The notes under the pieces: generated by a model
The model's database searches: none
What the model was told of the DNA's origin: nothing
What the model saw: the letters and a program-made list of their open reading frames with translations, nothing else
Assembly (NCBI GenBank): GCA_019359675.1
Contig: JAHHGX010000089.1
Location: 1-64,000, forward strand
DNA length: 64,000 nt
Source: Calothrix sp. FI2-JRJ7
GTDB lineage: Bacteria > Cyanobacteriota > Cyanobacteriia > Cyanobacteriales > Nostocaceae
Direction: 5' to 3'
Shown: positions 7,988 through 16,620 of the stretch, in pieces
Numbering within the stretch: the first letter of the stretch is position 1
Layout: the number at the start of each line of letters is the position of its first letter
Position numbers and translations under genes: made by a program

Positions 7988-8845
7988 ATGCATTTGAACA
8001 TTCTTTATCGAGGTTCTTTGGTTAGTTGTAATTATGGTTGTGAATATTGCCCTTTTGCGAAGCGTCAGCAAACAGCGTCTGAATTAGCTAGTGACAAACA
8101 AGATTTAGAACGGTTTGTAAATTGGGTTTCTCAACATCCACAGCATGAGTTTTCAATTCTTTTTACTCCTTGGGGTGAGGCGTTAATTCATCGCTGTTAT
8201 CAGCAAGCTTTGGTAAAGTTAACTCAGATGCCTCATGTTAATAAAGCTGCTATTCAAACTAATCTTTCTTGTAATTTAGATTGGGTGGAAAAGTGTAATA
8301 AAGATAAGCTTGCGCTTTGGGCTACTTTTCACCCGGAATGGGTAGAAAGAGAAAGTTATATTGCTAAATGCCTGGAACTTGATAAACTCGGCGCCCATTT
8401 TAGTGCTGGTGTGGTAGGTTTCCCACAGTTTAAACATGAAATTGCTGCTTTACGTCAAGAATTACCTGAACATGTGTATTTATGGATTAACGCAGTAAAG
8501 GCGGAGTTGCCGAATTTATCACAACAAGACCGAGAGTTTTTTCAGTCTATTGACCCTTTGTATGAATTGAATACACAACATTACCCAAGTTTTGGACGTT
8601 CTTGCCGCGCGGGTAAGTCAGCTATTTCCGTTGATGGTCAGGGTACAATGCGACGTTGCCATTTTATCAAGGCGCCGATTGGTAATATATATCATGCTAA
8701 CTGGGAAGATTATTTAGTTGATAGAACCTGTACAAATCAAACCTGCCACTGTCACATTGGCTATGTACATCTAGAGTATTTAGAACTTGATAAAGTCTTT
8801 GGGTCTGGAATTTTGGAAAGGATTCCACAAAAATTCCCTGCTTAG
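7988..8845 (+). CDS. STM4011-family radical SAM enzyme
   Basis: A 285-residue radical SAM protein. The motif CNYGCEYC (CX3CX2C) sits at residues 14-21, and a cysteine-rich C-terminal part (SCRAG, MRRCHF, then CTNQTCHCHIGY) probably binds an auxiliary iron-sulfur cluster. It matches the STM4011 family, the second radical SAM enzyme of the STM4011-STM4015 gene set. ATG 7988 is chosen because AAGAGGA lies just upstream and the motif then sits at the usual distance from the start; an upstream ATG at 7940 lacks a ribosome site. The substrate is unknown; co-occurrence with a hydrolase and an LRR protein points to modification of a shared target. The usual ATP-grasp-like STM4014 member is not in the window. 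Confidence 0.85.
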   Translation: MHLNILYRGSLVSCNYGCEYCPFAKRQQTASELASDKQDLERFVNWVSQHPQHEFSILFTPWGEALIHRCYQQALVKLTQMPHVNKAAIQTNLSCNLDWVEKCNKDKLALWATFHPEWVERESYIAKCLELDKLGAHFSAGVVGFPQFKHEIAALRQELPEHVYLWINAVKAELPNLSQQDREFFQSIDPLYELNTQHYPSFGRSCRAGKSAISVDGQGTMRRCHFIKAPIGNIYHANWEDYLVDRTCTNQTCHCHIGYVHLEYLELDKVFGSGILERIPQKFPA

Positions 8846-8902
8846 ATTTTCAATCCTAGGCGAGTATGAATTTCTCATGTTGAGTGAGAAACCGGGTTTC
8901 TA

Positions 8903-10276
8903 CTAGGCTTTTGCGCGTTTTAGCCAAAATTCTACAAATGAGAGTAGCGCGGGACTAATAGGACTTATTAACCATTTGAACAAAAAGTCAGCGATAGCAG
9001 TTTTGCGCGGACGGTTAAGAAAGAACGTTGACACTATAATTCCCAAACAAGCCAAAGTTGCCGTAACAAAAAAGAATGGTGCAAAACTTCCAGAAAGACC
9101 TCGTATGGCGCCAATGGTAAAAATTCCACCTAATCCTCCAAAACCAAACGCGGTAAACATTAAACCATAGTTACTAGGGTAATTACTCAAGCCAAAGAAG
9201 CTCAATGTTGCAGCAGGCGCCACTGCTAACCATGCTCCTAAACAAAACCAAAATATACAGTACGCTATCAAGAAATTCGTGATTTCTCCTTGAGATGTAT
9301 TCCACATCACTATTGATGCTATCAAAATCAGGATATTGATAACGATAATAGTTACTTTTGGTTTGAGACGGTCGTTTAACCAGCCAAATAAAGGACGACC
9401 AATACCGTTAAATACCGCAAATAATGGAATTGCAAATGCTAATTGCTCTTGTTGTAACCCGACTATTTCTTTTCCAACTTGTGCAGTTGTGGCAATTGCT
9501 GTTAGTCCAACAAAAGTACCAATAATATAGCAAGTCCACAGTCCGTAAAAAGTCTGTGTTTGCGTCATTGGTATGTCTAAACTATCGGCAGTTTCTGTGT
9601 TTGATATAACTGGGCGCCAATTTGTAGGTTGCCAGCGTTGCGGAGGCATTTTTAACACACTCGCAATTGCTAAAATGATGAATGTAAAGGCAATGCCTAA
9701 AATTACGAAAGTCCCACGTACACCAAAACCAGGAATACCAATTGCGCTGTTACCATTCATTAATGTAATCGCTAACGGCGCCGTTATCAATGGTGACAAC
9801 CCAAAACCAACAACCGTCATCCCCACAGCTAAACCCTTACGGTCAGGAAACCAACGTGCCGCAACTGCAAGTGGCACACCATAAGCAATACCAACACCAA
9901 TACCAGCTATTAAACCATAACTAAGTATTAAAAATGGTAAGTTGGGAGCAATACTTGAGAGTAAATACCCTATTCCAACAGTAATTCCGCCAACAGTCGT
10001 GAGTATGCGAGGACTAAACCTATATATGTATAACCCCGAAATTGGCATGACAAGGGTAAAAATTACACCTAGCACCATAAAGGGTAGTAAAATAGTTCCA
10101 GGTTTGGCTTTTAGCGCTGTCTCAAATGGACTACTGAAAATACTCCAAGAATAAACTGTTCCCAAACATAGTAGTACCGTTAAACCCGAAGGGATAAACA
10201 ACCATCTCCCTACTTCGGGTCTTAGTCCAAAAAGTTTCTCTTCGCGCGGAAAATCAAAGAATGTAGTACTATCCAT
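8903..10276 (-). CDS. MFS transporter, OFA (oxalate/formate antiporter) family
   Basis: A 457-residue inner-membrane protein with about twelve hydrophobic segments. The signature region between helices 2 and 3 and the stretch GVPLAVAARWFPDRKGLAVG are typical of the OFA branch of the major facilitator superfamily, which exchanges small organic anions such as oxalate, formate or lactate. The last ~40 residues extend into the cytoplasm. It is a single gene: convergent with the STM4011-type gene and divergent from the acyl-ACP synthetase gene. Substrate cannot be told from sequence. Confidence 0.82.
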   Translation of the reverse strand: MDSTTFFDFPREEKLFGLRPEVGRWLFIPSGLTVLLCLGTVYSWSIFSSPFETALKAKPGTILLPFMVLGVIFTLVMPISGLYIYRFSPRILTTVGGITVGIGYLLSSIAPNLPFLILSYGLIAGIGVGIAYGVPLAVAARWFPDRKGLAVGMTVVGFGLSPLITAPLAITLMNGNSAIGIPGFGVRGTFVILGIAFTFIILAIASVLKMPPQRWQPTNWRPVISNTETADSLDIPMTQTQTFYGLWTCYIIGTFVGLTAIATTAQVGKEIVGLQQEQLAFAIPLFAVFNGIGRPLFGWLNDRLKPKVTIIVINILILIASIVMWNTSQGEITNFLIAYCIFWFCLGAWLAVAPAATLSFFGLSNYPSNYGLMFTAFGFGGLGGIFTIGAIRGLSGSFAPFFFVTATLACLGIIVSTFFLNRPRKTAIADFLFKWLISPISPALLSFVEFWLKRAKA

Positions 10277-10289
10277 AATAAAATTTTTT

Positions 10290-10341
10290 GTAGAGACGTG
10301 ATTAATCCCTACGGGAAAACCTCCGGTTTACACGTCTCTAC
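10290..10341. repeat. GTAGAGACG...CGTCTCTAC palindromic repeat
   Basis: The ends TGTAGAGACGTG and CACGTCTCTACA are inverted complements around an internal TAATCCCTACGGG and AACCTCCGG. A near-identical element lies inside the SNF2 gene at 42201-42251 and a diverged one at 47778-47873. Its size (about 52 bp) and ends suggest a non-autonomous mobile or REP-type element. Confidence 0.7.
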
Positions 10342-10538
10342 ATCTCTGTGGTGAAATACTTTATTTAATCATGGAGAGAGAGAATCTTTCTATGGCTATT
10401 AGTTTATAGTTACCATAGTATTTATCATCGGCAGGTTGCTAAACTGTCTATACCCTGGTCATTTCTGGAACTTTATTTGCATAAATAGTAGTTAGCAGTG
10501 ACCATATAGTAACTAGATATAAGAGGCAAAATTTATAT

Positions 10539-12470
10539 ATGACTACTCAAGATACAACCAAATATTCTTTTTCTCAAACCGAGCAATATCAAATGACAGG
10601 TCTAGTCAGCTACGCTGAGTTGCAGTCTCTACCTGAAATGTGGAAAATAGCAGCTACACAGTTTAAGGATGTTACTGCATTAATAGACCCCCATGTCAAA
10701 CCCCAAGTAACTCTCACCTACGAACAATTGCACTATCAAATCCAACAGTTTGCGATTGGAATTCAAGTATTAGGTTTTACTCAAGATACAGAAGATTCAG
10801 TATTACCACGAATTGCATTATTTGCAGATAATAGCACACGCTGGATGATTGCCGACCAAGGTATTATGATGGCAGGCGCCGCGAATGCAGTTAGGTCTTC
10901 AGCAGCAGAAAAAGAAGAGTTACTATATATATTGGAACATAGCGGCAGCACTGGTTTAGTTGTCGAAAATATAAAAACTCTCAAAAAGCTTGAACCAGAA
11001 CTTTATAGTTCAAAGGTACAGTGGATAGTTTTGCTGTCTGATGAGGAAGCACCAATAAATCCAAATGTAAAAATAATTAACTATAATCAACTCATACAGT
11101 TAGCATCGAGTAATACTCTCAAAGAAGTAAAATTAAATCGCGAACAGTTAGCAACATTAATTTACACTTCCGGGACAACAGGCAAACCCAAAGGTGTAAT
11201 GTTAACCCACGGAAATTTAATTCATCAACTTAATACTCTCACAGCAGTTATTCAACCTGCGGTTGGTGATAAAACATTGAGTATATTGCCTACCTGGCAT
11301 AGCTTTGGACGTGTTGGAGAATATTACACACTTTCTCAGGGTTGTACTCAAGTTTATACTAATCGTCGTTTTTTGAAGCAAGACTTACAGGAATATAAAC
11401 CGCAGTACGTTGTTGGTGTACCGCGTTTATGGGAGTCTATATACGAAGGAATTCAAAAATCCTTCCGTGAAAAGTCTCCACGTATGCAAAAGCTGATTAA
11501 TAACTTCCTTGCTGTCAGTGGTAGATTTATCAAAGCAGTCAGAACTTGGAAAGGTTTAGACTTACAAAACTTAAATCCAACACGCGCACAAATAATCAAC
11601 GCTTGGAAAACTACCATTTTACTGGCGCCACTACACTTCCTAGGTGAGATGATAGTTTACAAGAAAATTCAGCAGGCAACAGGTGGCAACGTCAAACAAC
11701 TAATTTGCGGTGGTGGTTCACTAGCACAGCACTTAGAAGAATTTTTTGAAATCGTTGGCATCAATATTTTAGTTGGTTATGGACTCACAGAAACATCTCC
11801 CGTTCTTTCTGCACGTCGTCATTACAAAAACTTACGTGGTTCTTCCGGTATACCCATTGCTGGTACAGAATTCAAAATTGTAGACCTAGAAACTCGTCAA
11901 ACTTTACCACCACAGAAAAAAGGTTTGGTCATGGCAAGAGGACCGCAAGTCATGAAAGGATATTATCTAAACCCCGAAGCTACAAGCAAAGCTATCGATG
12001 CAGAAGGATGGTTTGACACTGGTGACGTTGGTTGGTTAACCCAAGATAACCAAGTCGTTTTAACTGGTCGAGCCAAAGATACAATAGTACTAACAAACGG
12101 TGAAAATATCGAACCTCAACCAATAGAAGACGCTTGTTTACGAAGTGACTATATCGACCAAATAATGCTTGTTGGTCAAGATGAGAAATTCTTGGGCGCC
12201 TTAATTGTACCGAATTTGGAAGCATTAGAAGCAAAGCTAGGCAGCCAAATTGATTTAAATAGCAAACCAGTGCGAGATTTATTTAGAGAAGAAATCAATC
12301 GCGAGACGCGCAACCGTCCCGGTTATCGTCGCGATGATGAAATTCTCGTATTTGATTTAATTCAAGAGCCATTTACAATTGAAAATGGTTTACTAACCCA
12401 AACCCTGAAAATTCGCAGAAACGTTGTAACAGAACGTTATCAAGATATTATTAGCAAAATGTTTGCATAA
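10539..12470 (+). CDS. aas: Acyl-ACP synthetase / long-chain acyl-CoA ligase family
   Basis: A 643-residue member of the ANL adenylating superfamily. The P-loop-like motif YTSGTTGKPKGVML is at about residues 208-221, GYGLTETSPV at about 412 and GWFDTGDVGWL near 490. Cyanobacteria use one such enzyme (Aas) to reload fatty acids released from membranes onto acyl carrier protein; the length and N-terminal layout fit that enzyme. It would adenylate a fatty acid with ATP and transfer it to the phosphopantetheine thiol. AAGAGGC lies upstream of ATG 10539. It stands alone with its own upstream region. The alternative is a CoA-specific ligase. Confidence 0.8.
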   Translation: MTTQDTTKYSFSQTEQYQMTGLVSYAELQSLPEMWKIAATQFKDVTALIDPHVKPQVTLTYEQLHYQIQQFAIGIQVLGFTQDTEDSVLPRIALFADNSTRWMIADQGIMMAGAANAVRSSAAEKEELLYILEHSGSTGLVVENIKTLKKLEPELYSSKVQWIVLLSDEEAPINPNVKIINYNQLIQLASSNTLKEVKLNREQLATLIYTSGTTGKPKGVMLTHGNLIHQLNTLTAVIQPAVGDKTLSILPTWHSFGRVGEYYTLSQGCTQVYTNRRFLKQDLQEYKPQYVVGVPRLWESIYEGIQKSFREKSPRMQKLINNFLAVSGRFIKAVRTWKGLDLQNLNPTRAQIINAWKTTILLAPLHFLGEMIVYKKIQQATGGNVKQLICGGGSLAQHLEEFFEIVGINILVGYGLTETSPVLSARRHYKNLRGSSGIPIAGTEFKIVDLETRQTLPPQKKGLVMARGPQVMKGYYLNPEATSKAIDAEGWFDTGDVGWLTQDNQVVLTGRAKDTIVLTNGENIEPQPIEDACLRSDYIDQIMLVGQDEKFLGALIVPNLEALEAKLGSQIDLNSKPVRDLFREEINRETRNRPGYRRDDEILVFDLIQEPFTIENGLLTQTLKIRRNVVTERYQDIISKMFA

Positions 12471-12497
12471 AATATCATTAGTTACGCAAAGTAAAAA

Positions 12498-12594
12498 ATG
12501 TCATTCTGAGCGAAGCGTAAACGGAGTTTTCCCGCAGGGTAGAATCTCTGTAAACTTGATGGTTATTAAGATGCTTCACTACGTTCAGCATGAC
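12498..12594. repeat. Inverted TGTCATTCTGAGCGAAGC / GTTCAGCATGACA repeat
   Basis: The ends TGTCATTCTGAGCGAAGC (about 12498) and GCTTCACTACGTTCAGCATGACA (ending about 12594, given in two overlapping parts: GCTTCACTACG and GTTCAGCATGACA) can pair around a core with GTTTTCCCGCAGGGTAGAA. A degenerate relative lies at 4636-4690. It is a dispersed repeat placed just before the serine hydrolase gene. Confidence 0.5.
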
Positions 12595-12605
12595 AACACT
12601 CAACT

Positions 12606-13643
12606 ATGTTTTTTACAGAAGCTTTGCAAAACCAGTTAAACCAGTCGCTTCGCTTTGAAGCGTGTATTGGTGTGAATGTGGCAATAAGTGACGAAAAGCA
12701 TATTTGGACGGCAAGTGCTGGATACTCAGATTTGGATGCGCGCGAAAAAATGGGCGCCAGTCGCTTCTATATATATAGTATTACCAAGACTTTTGTCGCT
12801 GCTTGCTTATTGCTATTAATGCAAGAAGGATTAATAGATTTAGATGACCCTGTTACAAAATGGCTTCCTAAACTACCATTTCCTGAAACAGTAACTCTAC
12901 GGCGCCTGCTAAATCATCGAAGCGGAATGCCTAATTATACAAGCTTAGAGAATTATTTACCTGCTGTAAGAGCAAATCCTTCAATACCTTGGACACATCA
13001 GCAAGTTATGGAGTTAACGTGTCAAGGACAACTTGATTTTGAACCAGGAGAAAAATTTCGTTACTCGAATACTGGGTACATGTTACTGTATGAAGTTATT
13101 GAAGCAGTCACAGGTAAAACTTTTGCCGAAGTGTTAAAGAGTAAGATTTTTGACGTATTGAATTTACATAATACATATATAGCACATAAAGTTGATATTA
13201 AAGGAGAATTGGCGCCGGGTTATAGTAGAGAATTAAATCAAGAAAACCGCATCGAAAACGTAATTCCTCGCTATCATCCAGACTGGTGTGCAACAGGATT
13301 AATTGTTTCAACACCAGAAGACGTTGTGAAATTCTTTGAAAATCTCTTTACTGGAAAACTACTTAATTCTCAATCTTTACAAGAAATGCTAACCCCAGTA
13401 CCAACACCCACTCGTCACCCTTGGTACAAAAACCCTTGTTATGGTTTAGGAGTAATGATTGACCCTGAATCTAAATATGGTATCTTGTACGGTCACGGTG
13501 GTGGTGGGCCTGGTTACAGTACTTGGACAATGCATCTACCAAATTTTAAAGGTCATAAATTAACATTAGCGGTTTTTTGTAACGCTTCAATGTTCGACCA
13601 CCCTTATGGAATGGTTGATGATATACTTCGATTAATATCGTAA
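12606..13643 (+). CDS. Serine hydrolase, class C beta-lactamase / penicillin-binding-like family
   Basis: A 345-residue protein of the beta-lactamase-related fold. The catalytic SxxK motif is SITK at about residue 58, the second motif is YSN (RYSNTGYML) at about 155, and GHGGGGPGYS near residue 298 takes the KTG/HxG position. No signal peptide is evident, so it is probably cytosolic, acting as an esterase or peptidase rather than a resistance enzyme. The methyltransferase-like gene begins within about 20 bases of its end, suggesting a two-gene operon. Substrate unknown. Confidence 0.78.
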   Translation: MFFTEALQNQLNQSLRFEACIGVNVAISDEKHIWTASAGYSDLDAREKMGASRFYIYSITKTFVAACLLLLMQEGLIDLDDPVTKWLPKLPFPETVTLRRLLNHRSGMPNYTSLENYLPAVRANPSIPWTHQQVMELTCQGQLDFEPGEKFRYSNTGYMLLYEVIEAVTGKTFAEVLKSKIFDVLNLHNTYIAHKVDIKGELAPGYSRELNQENRIENVIPRYHPDWCATGLIVSTPEDVVKFFENLFTGKLLNSQSLQEMLTPVPTPTRHPWYKNPCYGLGVMIDPESKYGILYGHGGGGPGYSTWTMHLPNFKGHKLTLAVFCNASMFDHPYGMVDDILRLIS

Positions 13644-13661
13644 CCTTAAATCTTGAGAACA

Positions 13662-14693
13662 GTGGCAGAAAAAATTACTAACAGTTTACAAAATCAAAGT
13701 CCTATCATAACTAATAATATTATTGCAAAGCCAAGTTCTGAGTTTTATACAGTTTTTTCGCAAAAGGAAATTTTAAATCTAATTGAAGCCCTGAAAACTC
13801 GACGCGAAATACCTTTAAAATATTCTTACAAAGGTGCAGGCGCCAATATTTGGGATAATTTCTACAGAAAGCTGATAGTTCCTAATTGGTATCGCTCGAA
13901 TGTAGAAATCAATCTACTCAGGGATAACTTTGAATATCTTAACGGTAAAACACAAAATTGCCATAAAGTCAATATAATCGATGTCGGCGCCGGAAATTCA
14001 TATCCAGTCAAAGAGTATATTCGTAAGCTTGATAAACTTGGCAAAATAAATAGATATACAGCGTTAGATATTAGTGAAGAATTACTCGACGTATCGAAAA
14101 AAAACTTTACTAAATGGTTTCCATTCATCAAGTATACAAATAGCTATATTGACATAGAGAATAATCCTATTCCTGAATACTTGTTACACCAAAATGGCAT
14201 AAATATATTTTTGCACTTAGGTGTCACTATCGGGAATCTACAACATCGAATCAAAGCACTTAAAAACTTTAGACAAAGTATGAGTGAGAATGATTTACTA
14301 GTGCTAACTAACGAAATTGGTAATAACTCTCAATGGGATGGAATACCAAGAGGTGGTTGTTACTATCACGCCGAACAAATATACCAACGTATCAATAAGA
14401 ATATTGGTATTCAACACCAAGACTGTGAGCTTGTCAGAAAATATGATGAAACAACAGATAGTGTAGTAGCCAATCTGAAATTTACTTGTGATTACACTAT
14501 TGATTTTAGTGGCACAGGTATAGATAAAAAAGTAGTAATTTCCAAAGATGAAGAAATTACAATTTGGCGCCATCACAAACACCAGCTTCCTGAACTTATC
14601 CAAGAATTAGAGCAAGCAGGATTAAAACTCGTTCACCATAGTACAAACAAATACCAATCACATATAATGGCAATTTGCAAAATTCAAGCGTAG
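13662..14693 (+). CDS. EgtD-like SAM-dependent methyltransferase (histidine-specific methyltransferase family)
   Basis: A roughly 343-residue protein with a Rossmann methyltransferase core: NIIDVGAGNSYPV is the SAM-binding loop and ALDISEELL the acidic loop. The overall layout fits the family that includes L-histidine N-alpha-methyltransferase EgtD. EgtD makes hercynine for ergothioneine, but no egtB-like gene is near, so the true substrate is open. GTG 13662 is a likely start; a TTG at 13653 is possible. It is nine to eighteen bases from the serine hydrolase stop and probably co-transcribed. The gene is followed by two palindromic repeats. Confidence 0.65.
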   Translation: MAEKITNSLQNQSPIITNNIIAKPSSEFYTVFSQKEILNLIEALKTRREIPLKYSYKGAGANIWDNFYRKLIVPNWYRSNVEINLLRDNFEYLNGKTQNCHKVNIIDVGAGNSYPVKEYIRKLDKLGKINRYTALDISEELLDVSKKNFTKWFPFIKYTNSYIDIENNPIPEYLLHQNGINIFLHLGVTIGNLQHRIKALKNFRQSMSENDLLVLTNEIGNNSQWDGIPRGGCYYHAEQIYQRINKNIGIQHQDCELVRKYDETTDSVVANLKFTCDYTIDFSGTGIDKKVVISKDEEITIWRHHKHQLPELIQELEQAGLKLVHHSTNKYQSHIMAICKIQA

Positions 14694-14754
14694 GGTGCGT
14701 GAAAGCTATTACAATCAAGCAATGTAACCCAAGATTAAAGTGCTTTCACGCACC
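14694..14754. repeat. GGTGCGT...ACGCACC palindromic repeat, copy 1
   Basis: GGGTGCGTGAAAGC pairs with GCTTTCACGCACC about 60 bases on. It begins one base after the methyltransferase stop codon. This is one of seven members of the same family in the window, always about 60 bp long, with ends of the type GGTGCGT(G/A)ACGC. Confidence 0.75.
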
Positions 14755-14810
14755 ATCTATGTTAATTGCTGCTAACTTAATTATAATTTATACGCTTTAC
14801 TTAATATTTT

Positions 14811-14874
14811 GGTGCGTTACGGCACGAGATTTTTCGTTTTGTTCGATAATTTTTTATGCCGTAACGCACCCTAC
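14811..14874. repeat. GGTGCGT...ACGCACC palindromic repeat, copy 2
   Basis: GGTGCGTTACGGCA pairs with TGCCGTAACGCACC. It lies just past the end of the SDR gene on the other strand and may serve as its terminator hairpin. Confidence 0.75.
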
Positions 14875-14882
14875 GTAACGAT

Positions 14883-15638
14883 TTATTTACGATTGACCAA
14901 AGTCGCACTTGCTTGGTCTACGGGCATTAAAATAACTTCGTTGATGTTGACGTGGGCTGGTCGGGTAGCACAAAAGTAAATGACATCAGCGACATCATCA
15001 GGTGTTAAGGGCGTAACTCCTTGATAGATTTTTGCTGCGCGTTCGCTATCACCGCGAAACCGCACTTCGCTAAATTCTGTTTCTACCATACCTGGGTCAA
15101 CCGAAGTTACACGAATAGGAGTACCAAGTAAATCTTGTTTTAATCCTTCAGAAATTGATTTGACAGCGGCTTTGGTACCGCAGTATACATTACCATTTGG
15201 ATATGTTTGGTGTCCGGCAATTGAACCGATATTAATTACATGACCACGTGCGCGTTGTACCATTCCTGGCACTATATAACGTGTCATGTACAATAAACCT
15301 TTGATATTTGTATCAATCATTTCTTCCCAGTCTTCAAAAGCGCCTTCGTGGAGTTTATCTAAACCGCGACTTAAACCAGCGTTGTTAATTAAAATATCTA
15401 TATTCGACCATTCGGCTCCAAGTGAAGAAATAGCAGACTCTACAGCCTCTCGGTTACGTACATCAAGTTCGATTAAATGCACATGCGACGAGTTTATACT
15501 TAGAGACTCGACTAATTGCTGTAATTTCTCTTTTCGACGTGCTGCGAGAATTAATTTGGCGCCTGCGCTAGCAAATATTTTTGTACAAGCGGCGCCTATA
15601 CCACTGCTTGCACCAGTAATTAAGACTATTTGATTCAT
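14883..15638 (-). CDS. Short-chain dehydrogenase/reductase (YdfG-like)
   Basis: A 251-residue classical SDR. The cofactor motif TGASSGIG is at residues 7-14, ARRKEKL follows and suggests NADP preference, NNAG is at about 86 and the catalytic tyrosine and lysine are in YCGTKAA near residue 150. It resembles the YdfG group of 3-hydroxy acid / serine dehydrogenases, but SDR substrates cannot be read from sequence. It is flanked on both sides by GGTGCGT palindromes, so it is probably transcribed alone. Confidence 0.85.
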   Translation of the reverse strand: MNQIVLITGASSGIGAACTKIFASAGAKLILAARRKEKLQQLVESLSINSSHVHLIELDVRNREAVESAISSLGAEWSNIDILINNAGLSRGLDKLHEGAFEDWEEMIDTNIKGLLYMTRYIVPGMVQRARGHVINIGSIAGHQTYPNGNVYCGTKAAVKSISEGLKQDLLGTPIRVTSVDPGMVETEFSEVRFRGDSERAAKIYQGVTPLTPDDVADVIYFCATRPAHVNINEVILMPVDQASATLVNRK

Positions 15639-15663
15639 AATTGGGTAATCAATAACTGAAGAT

Positions 15664-15722
15664 GGTGCGTAACGCTATGAGTCTTATCACTACATTCAAA
15701 TTTTTTCATAGCGTTACGCACC
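15664..15722. repeat. GGTGCGT...ACGCACC palindromic repeat, copy 3
   Basis: GGTGCGTAACGCTATGA pairs with TCATAGCGTTACGCACC, a 17-bp arm with no mismatch. It fills most of the gap between the SDR gene and the NTF2-like gene. Confidence 0.8.
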
Positions 15723-15725
15723 CTA

Positions 15726-16535
15726 CTATTTCACAATTTGAAGCCTTTGCGTCACCATTGTTGTACCTTCACCGCGCATAATTACTGCTGATACCCAGCG
15801 ACTTCCTGGAGTTGCAGGCGCCTGACCAATTTTAAATAACCCACCAGAACTAAGTAATTCAAGATTTACAGGAGTGGGTTTAAGAAGCGTCTCAGGTTTT
15901 ACTGGTTCTTCTAATGCGGCGCCAAGAAGATAATCTTCACCAAGAGGTTCAGAGACAATAGCATCGAAACTAAATTGCTGCCCGACTTTGACTTGTTGAG
16001 GTAATCTAAAATCAACTTGTGGGGGTTTTGCTCCTGATGTGAGTTGCGTGCGTTCGGATATTATATTTTGTTGTATTATTTGCTGCCCATTGATACGTTG
16101 CTCAGAACGAATAGTGGCATTAAGTGCCATATTTTGACTGTTTGCATTTGGTAAACCAGAAATTTGCGTAACTGTTTGGGCAATAACTGTGTTCCCTTGT
16201 CTTCTCCACGATTGTAACTGCGTTGTGTAACGTAATCTTGGATAACGTTGCCAGAGAGACACTAAAGCCTTTTCCATGCTTTGGCGGTTTAAACCATCGC
16301 TATGGGTAAAGTTGGGGCTGTAATATTGCATTACTGCTTTGGTGTTACCCTGACTTGCGGCAGAATCGATTTGTGTTAACAAATTTGTAAGTTCGGCAGG
16401 AGCATTTTGTGCCGTACTAGCTTGGACAGACTGCCAACTAGTGAATAAACTCATTACAAGCAGAAAAAAAGTTAACTTGTGGTTGACTTTGGTACGATAC
16501 GAGCGTAAAGGTAATAACTTAATAAAGTTAGGCAT
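15726..16535 (-). CDS. Exported NTF2-like protein of unknown function
   Basis: A 269-residue protein. The start has arginines and lysines, then a hydrophobic stretch (LTFFLLVMSLFTSW) ending in SVQAS, a plausible signal peptide or anchor. Residues 45-150 look like the nuclear-transport-factor-2/SnoaL fold (LLTQIDSAASQGNTKAVMQY and later YSPNFTH). The C-terminal 100 residues are beta-rich. Such proteins are often small-molecule binding or scaffold domains; no catalytic residues can be named. It is divergent from murG, with about 85 bases between the starts. Confidence 0.55.
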   Translation of the reverse strand: MPNFIKLLPLRSYRTKVNHKLTFFLLVMSLFTSWQSVQASTAQNAPAELTNLLTQIDSAASQGNTKAVMQYYSPNFTHSDGLNRQSMEKALVSLWQRYPRLRYTTQLQSWRRQGNTVIAQTVTQISGLPNANSQNMALNATIRSEQRINGQQIIQQNIISERTQLTSGAKPPQVDFRLPQQVKVGQQFSFDAIVSEPLGEDYLLGAALEEPVKPETLLKPTPVNLELLSSGGLFKIGQAPATPGSRWVSAVIMRGEGTTMVTQRLQIVK

Positions 16536-16620
16536 TGCTGATACGTAAGATATTTACGAAAGAAAACTGCGAATTTGTTTTATCTTAATTAAACTAGGGC
16601 TGATACGGGTAAAAGTTTAG

